Shown here: positions 51,749-60,673 of the stretch, one piece after another | Layout: each line of letters opens with the position of its first letter | How positions within the stretch are numbered: the first letter of the stretch is position 1 | Origin: Gemmatimonadota bacterium | GTDB taxonomy: Bacteria; Gemmatimonadota; Gemmatimonadetes; Longimicrobiales; Gaopeijiaceae | Assembly (NCBI GenBank): GCA_028873845.1 | Contig: JAPPNO010000123.1 | Span: forward strand, 42,206 to 106,205 | Direction: 5' to 3' | DNA: 64,000 nt | The notes under the pieces: model-generated | Database searches by the model: none | Told to the model about the DNA's origin: nothing | What the model saw: the letters and a program-made list of their open reading frames with translations, nothing else | Program-made: the position numbers and the translations under genes

Positions 51749-53763
51749 GCAACCACCCCAACCCCCTCCTCGACCGAACCCTCCCGGTCCCCTTCGACCG
51801 CATCGACCCCGGCGACGTTGGCCCCGCGGTGACAGACGCCCTCACGCGCGCCGAGGAACGCATCGAGGCACTGGGCGCGGGATCGGGCTGTTCGTACGGC
51901 GACGTCGTGGGCGAACTTGACGCGCTCACCGAGGAGGTCGAGCGCACCTGGTCCCCCGTCTCCCACCTCCACAACGTCGACGCCACCCCCGAACTGCGCG
52001 AAGCCTACGCCGCGGCGCTCCCCGAAATCACCCGCTTCTCGAGCCGCCTCCACCATCACGAGGGACTCTGCCGCCGTCTGCGTGATTTCGCGGCCTCGCC
52101 TGCGGGCACCACCCTGACCGGCCTGGGCCGCCGCCACCTCGACCGCACGCTGCGCGACTTCCGCCGCGCCGGCGCCGCCCTGAACCCCGTCGACAAGAAG
52201 ACCCTGGAGGACCTGCGCCTCGAACTCTCCGAACTCGGCCGCAGCTTCGAGGAGAACCTGCTGGAGGAGACCGCCGCCTACGGCAAGGTGGTCACCGATT
52301 CGGACACGTTGGCGGGCCTCCCGGAGACCGCCCTCGAACGAGCGGCCCAACTGGCCGCCGACCGGGGCGAGGAAGGCTGGCTCATCACCCTGGACATGCC
52401 CAGCGTGCAGGCCGTCCTCCAGCACGCCGACGACCGCGCGCTCCGCCGCGAGATCCACGCTGCCTACCTGGACCGGGGCACCGCCGGCGACCGCGACAAC
52501 CGCCCGCTGGTCGGGCGCATCCTCGAACTGCGCCGCCAGGTCGCCGAATTGCTCGGCTACCCCGACTTCCCCGACTACCGCCTGGAAACGCTGATGGCGC
52601 GTTCGGGTGGCCGGGTCCGCACCTTCCTCGACGAACTGATCGACCGAACCCGCCCCTTCCACGACCGCGACACCTCCGAACTGGAGGACCACGCGCGCCG
52701 CTCCGGCCTGGACGCCCTGGAGCCGTGGGACGTGGGATGGCTCATGGAGAAGCTCCGCAAGGAACGCTTCGACGTGGACGACGAGATGCTCCGTCCCTGG
52801 TTCCCCCTCGACGAGGTACAGTCGGGACTCTTCGAGATTGCCGACCGCCTCTTCGGCCTCTCCGTCGAGCGCGTGGACAACAGGGCCGTGTGGCACCCCG
52901 ATGTCGGCTATTACGAAGTCCGCGACGAAGCCGGCGTCCACCTCGGCTCCTTCTACACCGACTGGTTTCCCCGCGAGACCAAGCGCCAGGGCGCATGGAT
53001 GGACAGCCTCGTCCCGGGCGGCCCCACCCGGGATGGCGCCTTCGACCCCCACCTGGCCTTCATCGGCGGCAACTTCACCCCACCCACCCCCACCCGTCCC
53101 GCGCTGCTGACCCACCGCGAGGTCTGCACCCTCTTCCACGAGTTCGGCCACCTCCTCCACCACACGGCTTCCCGGGTCGAAGTCCGCGCCCGCGGCGGAG
53201 TCAACGTCGCGTGGGACTGGGTCGAGGTCCCCTCGCAGATCATGGAGAACTGGTGCTGGGAACGCGACGCCCTCGACCTCTTCGCGCGCCACTACGAGAC
53301 CGGCGAGCCGCTCCCGGACGCCATGCTGGAACGCCTCCTCGCCGCACGCCGCTTCATGGGCGGCTGGATGCAGATGCGGCAGCTCTCCTTCGCCAACCTG
53401 GACCTGGAGCTTCACCGCAGCTGGCGCGGCGAAGTCCCCGTCATGGAATACGCGGCCAGGGCGCTGCGATCCTTCGTGCCCTCGGACCGCTTCGTCGAGC
53501 GTCACATTCTGCCCTCCTTCGCGCATCTTTTCGGGGGTGGGTATGCGTCGGCCTACTACTCCTACATCTGGTCCGAGACGCTGGAGGCGGACGCGTTTTC
53601 GCGTTTCGCCGGGGAAGGGGTGCTCAACGCGGCGACCGGGCGGGCGTTTCGCGACTGCGTGCTCGCGCAGGGGGACCGGCGGGACCCGGAGGAGCTGTTC
53701 AGGGACTTCATGGGGCGGGATCCGGATCCGGGGGCGCTGATTCGGCGGAATCTGGGGGGGTAG
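51745..53763 (+). CDS. M3-family oligopeptidase (oligopeptidase A-like)
   Basis: 672 aa. The ATG overlaps the hydrolase stop (ATGA). It has no signal, so it is cytoplasmic. It is a thimet-type zinc endopeptidase that cuts short peptides. The zinc motif FHEFGHLLHH begins at H465 (H465, E466, H469). The third-ligand region VPSQIMENWCWERD follows about 28 residues later. Substrate-pocket segments GGYASAYYSYIWSE and FRDFMGRDPDPGALI are as in OpdA. The length is as expected. With GGT 2 and the hydrolase it forms a peptide-breakdown operon. Confidence 0.95.
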   Translation: MSNHPNPLLDRTLPVPFDRIDPGDVGPAVTDALTRAEERIEALGAGSGCSYGDVVGELDALTEEVERTWSPVSHLHNVDATPELREAYAAALPEITRFSSRLHHHEGLCRRLRDFAASPAGTTLTGLGRRHLDRTLRDFRRAGAALNPVDKKTLEDLRLELSELGRSFEENLLEETAAYGKVVTDSDTLAGLPETALERAAQLAADRGEEGWLITLDMPSVQAVLQHADDRALRREIHAAYLDRGTAGDRDNRPLVGRILELRRQVAELLGYPDFPDYRLETLMARSGGRVRTFLDELIDRTRPFHDRDTSELEDHARRSGLDALEPWDVGWLMEKLRKERFDVDDEMLRPWFPLDEVQSGLFEIADRLFGLSVERVDNRAVWHPDVGYYEVRDEAGVHLGSFYTDWFPRETKRQGAWMDSLVPGGPTRDGAFDPHLAFIGGNFTPPTPTRPALLTHREVCTLFHEFGHLLHHTASRVEVRARGGVNVAWDWVEVPSQIMENWCWERDALDLFARHYETGEPLPDAMLERLLAARRFMGGWMQMRQLSFANLDLELHRSWRGEVPVMEYAARALRSFVPSDRFVERHILPSFAHLFGGGYASAYYSYIWSETLEADAFSRFAGEGVLNAATGRAFRDCVLAQGDRRDPEELFRDFMGRDPDPGALIRRNLGG

Positions 53764-53885
53764 GGATGGCCGGGTTACGTTCTTTGAGGTTGGCCGAGCT
53801 GGCTGTTGTCGGCAGCGGGGAAGGGGAGACCCCGCGCGGCGCGCAAGGTCCACTCGGTTTTGAGGGCCCGGGTTGAGGAAGAGCC

Positions 53886-54908
53886 GTGTACAACACCTGC
53901 ATCCATTGCAACAAGCCCCTCGGTTCGAACGAGGTTGTCGAAGCCTTCCCGATCGGCCGCAGGCTTGCATTCGATTCGGAGAAGGGGCGGCTCTGGGTGG
54001 TCTGCCGAAAGTGTCAGCGCTGGAACCTGACCCCGCTCGAGGAGCGCTGGGAGGCGGTGGAGGCCTGCGAGCGTCTGTTCCGTCAAACACCGATGCGGGC
54101 GTCGACCGAGAACATCGGAATAGCGCGCCACGGGGAGGGTCTGGACCTGGTGCGGATCGGGAAGCCGTCGCGGGGGGAGTTCGCGGCCTGGCGCTACGGG
54201 GACCAACTCGGGACGCGGATGCGCAAGCAACTCCTCTGGGCCGGGACGATGGGAGGCTGTGTGCTGGTCGGCGCCTCGGGCGTGTTGCCGCTGTCGGTTG
54301 TCGCCGGATCGGCGATTGCCATCGGGGCCTATCCGGTTCTCGCCTGGGAGTACCTGCGCCCGGTGGTGAAGGTCCGTTTGGAGGGAGTCTCCGACGGGGG
54401 GGCCGTGGCACCGAGTCAGGTCGCCGGGTTCAGCCGCCACAGCCTTCGTTCCGTACGGCTGCTGCCCGACGATGATGAACCGGGATTCGGCATCGAGGTG
54501 TCGAAGGGGTCGCGGAGGGCCCGGTTTCCGGGCGAGGGCGCCCGGCGCGTCGCCGCCGCACTCCTCCCCCACATCAACGGGTGGGGTGGCTCCCGCCAAT
54601 CGGTTCAGCGTGCGGTGGGCGAGATCGAGGCCGAGGGTCACCCCGGCCGTTTCGTCTCCCACGTCGCCAGACTGGGCTACCGGAACTGGAGGGGCCGGTC
54701 GGGGAACATCGCCAGCTTTCCGCTCAGCACCCGGCTCGCACTGGAAATGGCGCTCCACGAGGAGCAGGAGCGCAGGGCGCTGGAAGGCGAACTGCGGATC
54801 CTTGAACAGGCGTGGAGGGAGGCCGAGGAAATCGCGGCGATCGCCGACAATCTGCTTCTGCCGGCTGGCGCCGACGCATTCTTCGACCGGCACGGGAAAC
54901 AGGGCTGA
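53886..54908 (+). CDS. Zinc-ribbon membrane protein 1, unknown function
   Basis: 340 aa from a GTG at 53886 with GAGGAAGA upstream. Two CxxC pairs (C5/C8 in TCIHC, C40/C43 in VVCRKC) form an N-terminal treble/zinc-ribbon-like module with FPIGRRLAFD between them. NLTPLEERWEAVEACERLF follows directly. A hydrophobic segment at about 114-155 looks like two membrane helices. The C-terminus is a conserved helix, ALEMALHEEQERRALEGEL and AWREAEEIAAIADNLLLP. This domain order is shared exactly with the next gene. No known family is assigned. Cytoplasmic zinc domains and a membrane anchor are inferred. Confidence 0.85.
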   Translation: MYNTCIHCNKPLGSNEVVEAFPIGRRLAFDSEKGRLWVVCRKCQRWNLTPLEERWEAVEACERLFRQTPMRASTENIGIARHGEGLDLVRIGKPSRGEFAAWRYGDQLGTRMRKQLLWAGTMGGCVLVGASGVLPLSVVAGSAIAIGAYPVLAWEYLRPVVKVRLEGVSDGGAVAPSQVAGFSRHSLRSVRLLPDDDEPGFGIEVSKGSRRARFPGEGARRVAAALLPHINGWGGSRQSVQRAVGEIEAEGHPGRFVSHVARLGYRNWRGRSGNIASFPLSTRLALEMALHEEQERRALEGELRILEQAWREAEEIAAIADNLLLPAGADAFFDRHGKQG

Positions 54909-54994
54909 CAGAAGCTGGACCGGACCGCCTCCCCGACGCATCTTCCGAACGCGGCGGCTTTACCCACGGCGCCTGACACTCCGCCGGAGAGTTC

Positions 54995-55996
54995 GTGTAC
55001 CAGACCTGCATGTTCTGCAAGAAACCCCTCGGCGACAACGAGGTCGTCGAGGCGTTTCCGGTCGGGCGGCGGCTGGCCTTCGACGCGGCCAAGGGTCGCC
55101 TCTGGGTCGTGTGCCGCACCTGTCAACGGTGGAATCTGACGCCGCTTGAAGAGCGCTGGGAAGCCGTCGAGACCTGCGAGAAGCTCTTTCGCGGGACGCG
55201 GATCCGCACTTCGTCAGAGAACATCGGGCTGGCGCGGCACCCCGAGGGGCTGGAGCTCGTGCGGATCGGGAAGCCGCTCAGGCCGGAGTTTGCCGCCTGG
55301 CGCTACGGCGACCAGTTCGGGCGGCGGCGGAGACGGTCGTACGCGTACCTGACCGGATTGAGTGCAGCGATTGCCGCCGCTGGGCTGATGGGCACCGCCG
55401 GAAGCATCGCGGGATTTCTGGGAATGAACATCATGATCTACGGCAACCTGTGGCACATGTACCGTCGGTCGGTACGTTTCCGACCTTCCGATGGCTGGCT
55501 GCGCCGGATGAATCGGCTGAACGCACTTCAGACCCAGATCCGGCCGGACAGCAGCGAGGGCGGGTTCCTGGTCGGCGCCAGCAAAGGAGTTTTCAAGCCC
55601 CGGGAGACCGAGTGGTTCGCGGGTGAGGATGCCCAACGCGCCATCAAGGCCATTCTACCGGCTGTCAACCACGAGGGTGGAAGTTTGAAAAGGGTCCAGT
55701 CAGCGGTTTCGGAGATCGAATCCCACGGGCATCCGGAGCGGTTCGTACACCAGGCTGCCGAGCGCTGGCGGGAGTATCGCTACAGGGGCACCTCCGGCCA
55801 CTTGGTTCGCATGCCGTATCACACCCGCCTGGCCTTTGAGATGGCGCTGCATGAGGAGGAGGAGCGACGCGCGCTGGAGGGCGAGCTGTGGAGGCTGGAA
55901 CAGGCCTGGCGCGAAGCGGAAGAGATCGCTGCGATCGCGGATGATCTGCTTCTGCCGGAGGGTGCGTCGCGGATCGTCGATCGCCGCCGGGGGTGA
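54995..55996 (+). CDS. Zinc-ribbon membrane protein 2, unknown function
   Basis: 333 aa from a GTG at 54995 (GGAGAG upstream), 86 nt after its paralogue. The zinc cysteines are at the same positions (5, 8, 40, 43), and the N-terminal 100 and C-terminal 60 residues match paralogue 1 closely. The membrane part (about 113-155) and the middle region (about 155-240) have diverged. This pattern points to conserved cytoplasmic ends and a variable or specific middle. The pair may form a heteromer. It lies upstream of a lower-GC gene. Confidence 0.85.
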   Translation: MYQTCMFCKKPLGDNEVVEAFPVGRRLAFDAAKGRLWVVCRTCQRWNLTPLEERWEAVETCEKLFRGTRIRTSSENIGLARHPEGLELVRIGKPLRPEFAAWRYGDQFGRRRRRSYAYLTGLSAAIAAAGLMGTAGSIAGFLGMNIMIYGNLWHMYRRSVRFRPSDGWLRRMNRLNALQTQIRPDSSEGGFLVGASKGVFKPRETEWFAGEDAQRAIKAILPAVNHEGGSLKRVQSAVSEIESHGHPERFVHQAAERWREYRYRGTSGHLVRMPYHTRLAFEMALHEEEERRALEGELWRLEQAWREAEEIAAIADDLLLPEGASRIVDRRRG

Positions 55997-56362
55997 GAAT
56001 GGATGACGGATTATTTCCGGCAGATCCGTACCTCAGGCCGCCTGTGGGATAACATAACCATCGTCGAAGGACGAGGATACGTCTCAAGCGGCGACCCCAA
56101 AGGTGTCGAACCCCGAAATCGTTGGCGGCGCGGCTGGGCGAGTGCAGTTCATCCTTGAAGAGCCGGGGCGAATATCCCAAAAGTCGCGCGTACTTGCAGC
56201 TTTCACGCCTTCCCCGTATGGTGTCGCAAAGGAACCCATTGTTTCTAGCGCGTCTCTGTCATCGCGGGCACCACCGCAGCGGCCGACAGCCGGGGGGACA
56301 TGATGGTTGGAACACGGTGGGCAAGACCGAGACCACCCACTCTCCAAGAAAAGGGGGCCACC
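55997..56362. other. 366-nt gap with no recognised gene
   Basis: No convincing coding frame; short frames on both strands lack start signals and family features. An AT-richer stretch at about 56047-56062 (GGATAACATAACCATC) could be promoter DNA for the downstream lipoprotein. Base composition drops below that of the flanking genes from here. Confidence 0.5.
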
Positions 56363-57976
56363 ATGAAGAGAGCCACGCTCACCACAGCACTGCTCTCCAC
56401 TCTGTTCGCGGGTTGCACCGATTCACCCACGATCACCCGGAAGCAGACCCTCGGGGAGTCCGGCGCGGACGTTGCACTCTTCAGCACGGTCGATTCGAGC
56501 AGCGCGGACACCGCAAGCTCGAACAACCAGCTCTATGACACCGCGTTCGCGGACAGCCTACGGATCGTGCCGAGCGTCGGTAACGTTGTGTACACTCGAG
56601 AAGACGGACTGGATGGCATCGGGTATGTCGTTCATCTACAGCTTCAGCCACACGATGTGATCAGCGAGCCGAATGATACCGCGAGCCTCGAATCGATCGA
56701 CGAGTACAGAAACCTGTGGACCATGCAGCCACATCCGAACAACATCGACCGGCTGCAGTTCCTGAACTATTGGAGCGGGCTTACCGATTTCGACCCGGAG
56801 TGGGAGTACTGTTGCCGCGGTTTCGTGAAGGACGTGAAGGGAACGTACACGGATTCGAGCGGTGTGCAGCGAACGATTCGGGATCGCCACGATTTCAGAC
56901 TATGGTCGATCGGTGATCTGCCGGAAACGGCGCCGAGGTCGAAGAACCTGGAGCATTTCTTCGTAGCCTGCGGGCCGCTGGAGAACGAGATGACGGCCGT
57001 ACGGGAAGGCCGCTGGCCGGCGTCGGATGTTGAGATCCATATCGAGTATGTGGTCAATCGGGCGATCAGGCCGAACAACAAACCGTACTGGACGCGGCCG
57101 GCGGATCGGCACGCGTGGTACAGTGTAACGTGCCCTCTGGAGCAGATTGGGCAGTGGGCTCGTGGTGCCTGGGGACCTGGCAATACCTATACGGAATACT
57201 CCTTTCCCGGATCCGGGTATGAGAGCCTCGCGTGGACCTTCCTGTCCGCCGCTGATCCACCTGAGAGTCTGAGCGCGGAAGGGCTGCTGCACTACTGCGC
57301 CTACACCTTCACGCTCCTGAACTCCACGTCGGATCTCGGTTACGGGTATGCGGGCTTCCAGTCGAACGGGATGCTTGCCGGCGTGGAGCAGGGCAAGGTC
57401 GTGAACTTCGCGATCTGGGGATCGAGCGATGCGCGGACCGATGGCCTGACAGATCCGAGCAACGCCGAATGCGGATGTCACCAGATCATGTACCCGTTCG
57501 ACTGGGTCGAGGGCCGCGGCTACGAGTACGAATTGCGTGTAGGGCCGAGCGGATCCGACGCTGACTGGAAGTGGTGGGGCCTGTGGGTGACCGATCTCGA
57601 TACGGATTCGACGACGTTCATCGGCGAGCAGCGCATGCCGACCATGATCGGCGGCAGCGCGTCGACGCAATGGTCACCCGAGACGCTGGTATTCGGTGAG
57701 GACCTGCACTGGTGGCGTTCCCTCAACGGGACGGAACGCTATATCTGCAGCGACTTTGAGCCCTCGTCGCTGGTGATCAGGGACGTGAAGGCCGGCACGG
57801 CTGGAGATCGGCCGGATGAAGTGGAGAGCTGGACGAATAGCGGGGATCTGAATGTCGGGTCGAACGGCCACGAGACTACGTTGTGTGACGTGACGGTATT
57901 CCAGGCCGGGAATGGCGACGTACAACACAATCTGGGGTTCTGGCCGGAACCACCGGCACGCCTGGTTGGGAACTGA
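56363..57976 (+). CDS. Cys-rich exported lipoprotein with DUF3472-like region
   Basis: 537 aa from the ATG at 56363 (AAAAGGGGG upstream; the longer frame from 56300 is rejected). The lipobox is LFAGC. The mature part has many cysteines (EYCCRGF, VACGPLE, SVTCPLE, AECGCHQ, YICSDF), consistent with an oxidising compartment. Residues about 310-430 (GYAGFQSNGM..., VVNFAIWGSSDAR, YEYELRVGPSG, WWGLWVTDLDT) resemble DUF3472-type beta-sandwich modules; this is by eye. Codons are visibly less GC-rich than in neighbours, suggesting acquisition by transfer. No partner gene is evident. The function is unknown. Confidence 0.75.
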   Translation: MKRATLTTALLSTLFAGCTDSPTITRKQTLGESGADVALFSTVDSSSADTASSNNQLYDTAFADSLRIVPSVGNVVYTREDGLDGIGYVVHLQLQPHDVISEPNDTASLESIDEYRNLWTMQPHPNNIDRLQFLNYWSGLTDFDPEWEYCCRGFVKDVKGTYTDSSGVQRTIRDRHDFRLWSIGDLPETAPRSKNLEHFFVACGPLENEMTAVREGRWPASDVEIHIEYVVNRAIRPNNKPYWTRPADRHAWYSVTCPLEQIGQWARGAWGPGNTYTEYSFPGSGYESLAWTFLSAADPPESLSAEGLLHYCAYTFTLLNSTSDLGYGYAGFQSNGMLAGVEQGKVVNFAIWGSSDARTDGLTDPSNAECGCHQIMYPFDWVEGRGYEYELRVGPSGSDADWKWWGLWVTDLDTDSTTFIGEQRMPTMIGGSASTQWSPETLVFGEDLHWWRSLNGTERYICSDFEPSSLVIRDVKAGTAGDRPDEVESWTNSGDLNVGSNGHETTLCDVTVFQAGNGDVQHNLGFWPEPPARLVGN

Positions 57977-58052
57977 GGGCTGCAGATCCGAACAGCGCCA
58001 GCTCTCCCGCGTCCCATCGGTCACAGAACGCCATGATGCCGGTAATGGGCAC

Positions 58053-60638
58053 CTACCCCACCATCCCCCCCAGCCTCCCAAGACTCCCCCCCAGATCCGG
58101 CCGCGCCTCCAGCACCTCACGCATCGGATCCCCCCGCGCCGCCATCCTCTCCGGTACCGTCCTGATCGTGTAGTCCGCGATCGACAACCCATCGTCCACC
58201 TCGTCCCACTCCAACGGAGCCGACACCGGCGCACCCGGCAGCGGCCTCACGCAGAGCGGCGCCACGATCAGCCGCCCGTGCCCGTTCTGCAGGAAGTCCA
58301 CGTAGACCTTGCCCTCGCGCTGGGAGGGCAGCCGCGCGACCGTCGCGATCCCTTCCAGCTCGCGCACCGCCATCAGCGCCAGCAGGTAGCCGATGTTGCG
58401 CGACTGCTCGTAGGTCACCTGCCGCCCCAGCGGGACCAGCACGTGCAGCCCGGTCGAACCGCTCGTCTTCACGAACGACGGCAACCCGATGTCGTCGCAC
58501 AGCTCCTTCAGGAAGCGTGCGATCTTCACCACATCGGCGAAGGGCGCGTCCTTGGGATCGAGATCAAGCACGCAGAAGTCCGGCCGCGAGATGTCCGCCA
58601 CCCGGCTCTGCCAGATGTGCAGCGGGATGCTCGCGCTGTTCGCCACGTAGAGGAGCGATTCCAGGTCGTCGGCGACGAAGTAGTCCAGGTCCCGCTCCGA
58701 CCCCTCGCTGTAGAGACGGATGCGCCGAATCCACGACGGCGCGAACTCGGGGGCGTTTTTCTGGAAGAAGGACTTGCCGTGGATGCCGTCGGGAAAGCGG
58801 GTCAGGACTACGGGCCGGTCCGCGAGGTAGGGGAGGATCCAGGGGGCGATGGCCCGGTAGTACTCGACCAGGTCACCCTTCACGTAGCCGTCCTCGGGCC
58901 AGAACGGCTTGTCGAGGTTGGTGAAGTGGACGACCCGCTCCGGGGCGGCCTCCACCGGCGGCTCGGGCTCGGCCAGCCGCCTCCCCGCATCGACGGGAAC
59001 GCACTCCTCGGGCGGCTTGTCGTCGCGCAGCCGCAGGAACGACGGATGGCGCAGGACACCCGCCTCGGTGATCTCCTTGTAGCGCACCTCCGCGACCAGT
59101 TCCGGCGCAACCCAGTGGTGACGGCCGCTTCCGGCCAGCTCGGCGCCCGCCGGGGGCTCGGCGGACGGCAGGCTGCGCAGCCGATCGCCCAGCTCATCGA
59201 GCAAACCGGAGGAAAACCCCGTCCCGACCCGTCCTGCGTAGACGAAGGCCCCTTCCTCCCGGAACGCCAGGTGAAGCGCCCCGAACCCCGTCCTCCCCGC
59301 ATCGGGCTCGGTAAATCCGTGAATGGCGAAGTCAGCAGTGTGTATGATACACACCTTCAGCCACGAGCGGCTCCTCCCCCCCACGTAGACCGAGTCCGCC
59401 CGCTTCCCCACAACCCCCTCCAGCCCCATCCCCACGAGGTGCCGGAACATCTCCTCGCCCTTCTCGGGGATGTGGTCGGAGTACCTGACCGGACCCGTGG
59501 GCGGCAACACCTCGCGCAACAGCGCCTTGCGTTCCAGCAGCGGCAGGACGCGCAGATCGTAGCCCTCGAAGGCGAGCAGATCGAAGGCGTAGTAGGTCGC
59601 CGGCAGGGCGATTGCCGCGTGCGCGATGTCCCCCTCGCGCTGCAGACGCCCCCGCTTCTGGATCATCTGAAACGAGGGGATCCCCTCTGCGTCGCTCACC
59701 ACGACCTCGCCGTCCAGCACCACCGCGCGGTACGGCAGCTTCCCCAGCACGAGCGCGACCTCGGGGAAGACCCGGGTAAGGTCGTTGCCGTTTCGCGAGA
59801 TCAGCTTCGCTTCGCCGCCCCCCGCCTCCCCCAGCAACCGGTACCCGTCGTACTTGATCTCGAAGACCCACCCAGCCCGCGAAAACGGCTTCTCGCGCCG
59901 CTCCGCGTGCATCACCTTCACCGCTTCGGCCTTCACCTCGCCCCCGACCGCCCCCGCCACCCCGCACCGCTCCCGGATCCGCGCCCCGAAGTCCCCCCCC
60001 TCACCCAGCTCCTCCACCGTCAGCCCCGACAGGATCGACGCGTCCGGGTAGTCCCCCGTCCCCCCCTCCGGATCCTCGTACGCGTCACGCTCCTTGATCA
60101 GGAGCCAGTGGTTGTCCTCGCCGCCCTTCGTCTTCACCAGCGTCCAGCGGCCGCGCAGCTTGTACCCCTTCAGGTCGAAGAGGAGCTTCCCCTTCCTCAT
60201 CCCCTCGCGCGGGTCCTCGACCGCGGTCCAGATCCCCCGGTCCCACACGATCGACGGCCCCGCGCCGTAACTGCCCTCCGGAATCACCCCCTCGAAGTCG
60301 GCGTACTCCAGCGGGTGGTCCTCGACGTGCACCGCCAGCCGCTTGTCTGCCTGGTTGGGCGACGGCCCCCTCGGCACCGCCCACGACACCAGCACGTCGT
60401 CCATCTCCAGGCGCAGGTCCCAGTGGAGCGACGACGCCCGGTGCTTCTGCACGACGAAGCGGCGGCCCCTGGCGGACCTGCCACCCCCGAACGGCTCGGA
60501 GGTCGCCGACGCTGAGCGCTTCGCCCGGTAGTTGGCCAGGCGGTCCTCAGGACCCCGGTTGCCCACCGGCTCACCGGCCATCTCAGCCTCGGGGCTGCCC
60601 TCCGGCCTCCCTCGCCGACGCCCCCCCTCACCCACCAT
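58053..60638 (-). CDS. ligD: Multifunctional ATP-dependent DNA ligase LigD
   Basis: 861 aa from the ATG at 60638. An in-frame ATG at 60581 with a GAGG site 5 nt upstream gives 842 aa and may be the true start. It is the end-joining ligase of bacterial NHEJ. The domain order is: 3'-phosphoesterase (VVQKHRASSLHWDLRLEMDD), ATP-dependent ligase with catalytic Lys in FEIKYDGYR (K262), OB-fold, then AEP-type polymerase (VLTRFPDGIHGKSFFQK; DLDPKDAPFADV; KTSGSTGLHVLVPL). This PE-Lig-Pol order is that of Pseudomonas; mycobacteria have Pol first. It is divergent from ku, its partner. Confidence 0.96.
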   Translation of the reverse strand: MVGEGGRRRGRPEGSPEAEMAGEPVGNRGPEDRLANYRAKRSASATSEPFGGGRSARGRRFVVQKHRASSLHWDLRLEMDDVLVSWAVPRGPSPNQADKRLAVHVEDHPLEYADFEGVIPEGSYGAGPSIVWDRGIWTAVEDPREGMRKGKLLFDLKGYKLRGRWTLVKTKGGEDNHWLLIKERDAYEDPEGGTGDYPDASILSGLTVEELGEGGDFGARIRERCGVAGAVGGEVKAEAVKVMHAERREKPFSRAGWVFEIKYDGYRLLGEAGGGEAKLISRNGNDLTRVFPEVALVLGKLPYRAVVLDGEVVVSDAEGIPSFQMIQKRGRLQREGDIAHAAIALPATYYAFDLLAFEGYDLRVLPLLERKALLREVLPPTGPVRYSDHIPEKGEEMFRHLVGMGLEGVVGKRADSVYVGGRSRSWLKVCIIHTADFAIHGFTEPDAGRTGFGALHLAFREEGAFVYAGRVGTGFSSGLLDELGDRLRSLPSAEPPAGAELAGSGRHHWVAPELVAEVRYKEITEAGVLRHPSFLRLRDDKPPEECVPVDAGRRLAEPEPPVEAAPERVVHFTNLDKPFWPEDGYVKGDLVEYYRAIAPWILPYLADRPVVLTRFPDGIHGKSFFQKNAPEFAPSWIRRIRLYSEGSERDLDYFVADDLESLLYVANSASIPLHIWQSRVADISRPDFCVLDLDPKDAPFADVVKIARFLKELCDDIGLPSFVKTSGSTGLHVLVPLGRQVTYEQSRNIGYLLALMAVRELEGIATVARLPSQREGKVYVDFLQNGHGRLIVAPLCVRPLPGAPVSAPLEWDEVDDGLSIADYTIRTVPERMAARGDPMREVLEARPDLGGSLGRLGGMVG

Positions 60639-60640
60639 TG

Positions 60641-60673
60641 GCCCCCGGAACCATATGTTTGTACGTTACCCTC
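60641..60673. promoter_or_regulatory. Shared divergent promoter region of ligD and ku
   Basis: Only 35 nt separate the outermost ligD start (60638) and ku start (60674). A self-complementary CATATG at 60652-60657 can serve as a -10-like core in both directions, which would give leaders of less than 10 nt each. A TACGTT nearer ku is an alternative -10. This is inferred only from sequence. Confidence 0.4.

Noticed and set aside
57912..60515. 867-aa frame on the plus strand
   Set aside because: It is antisense to ligD, which has all catalytic motifs; Arg/Pro/His-rich composition is typical of GC-rich shadow frames.
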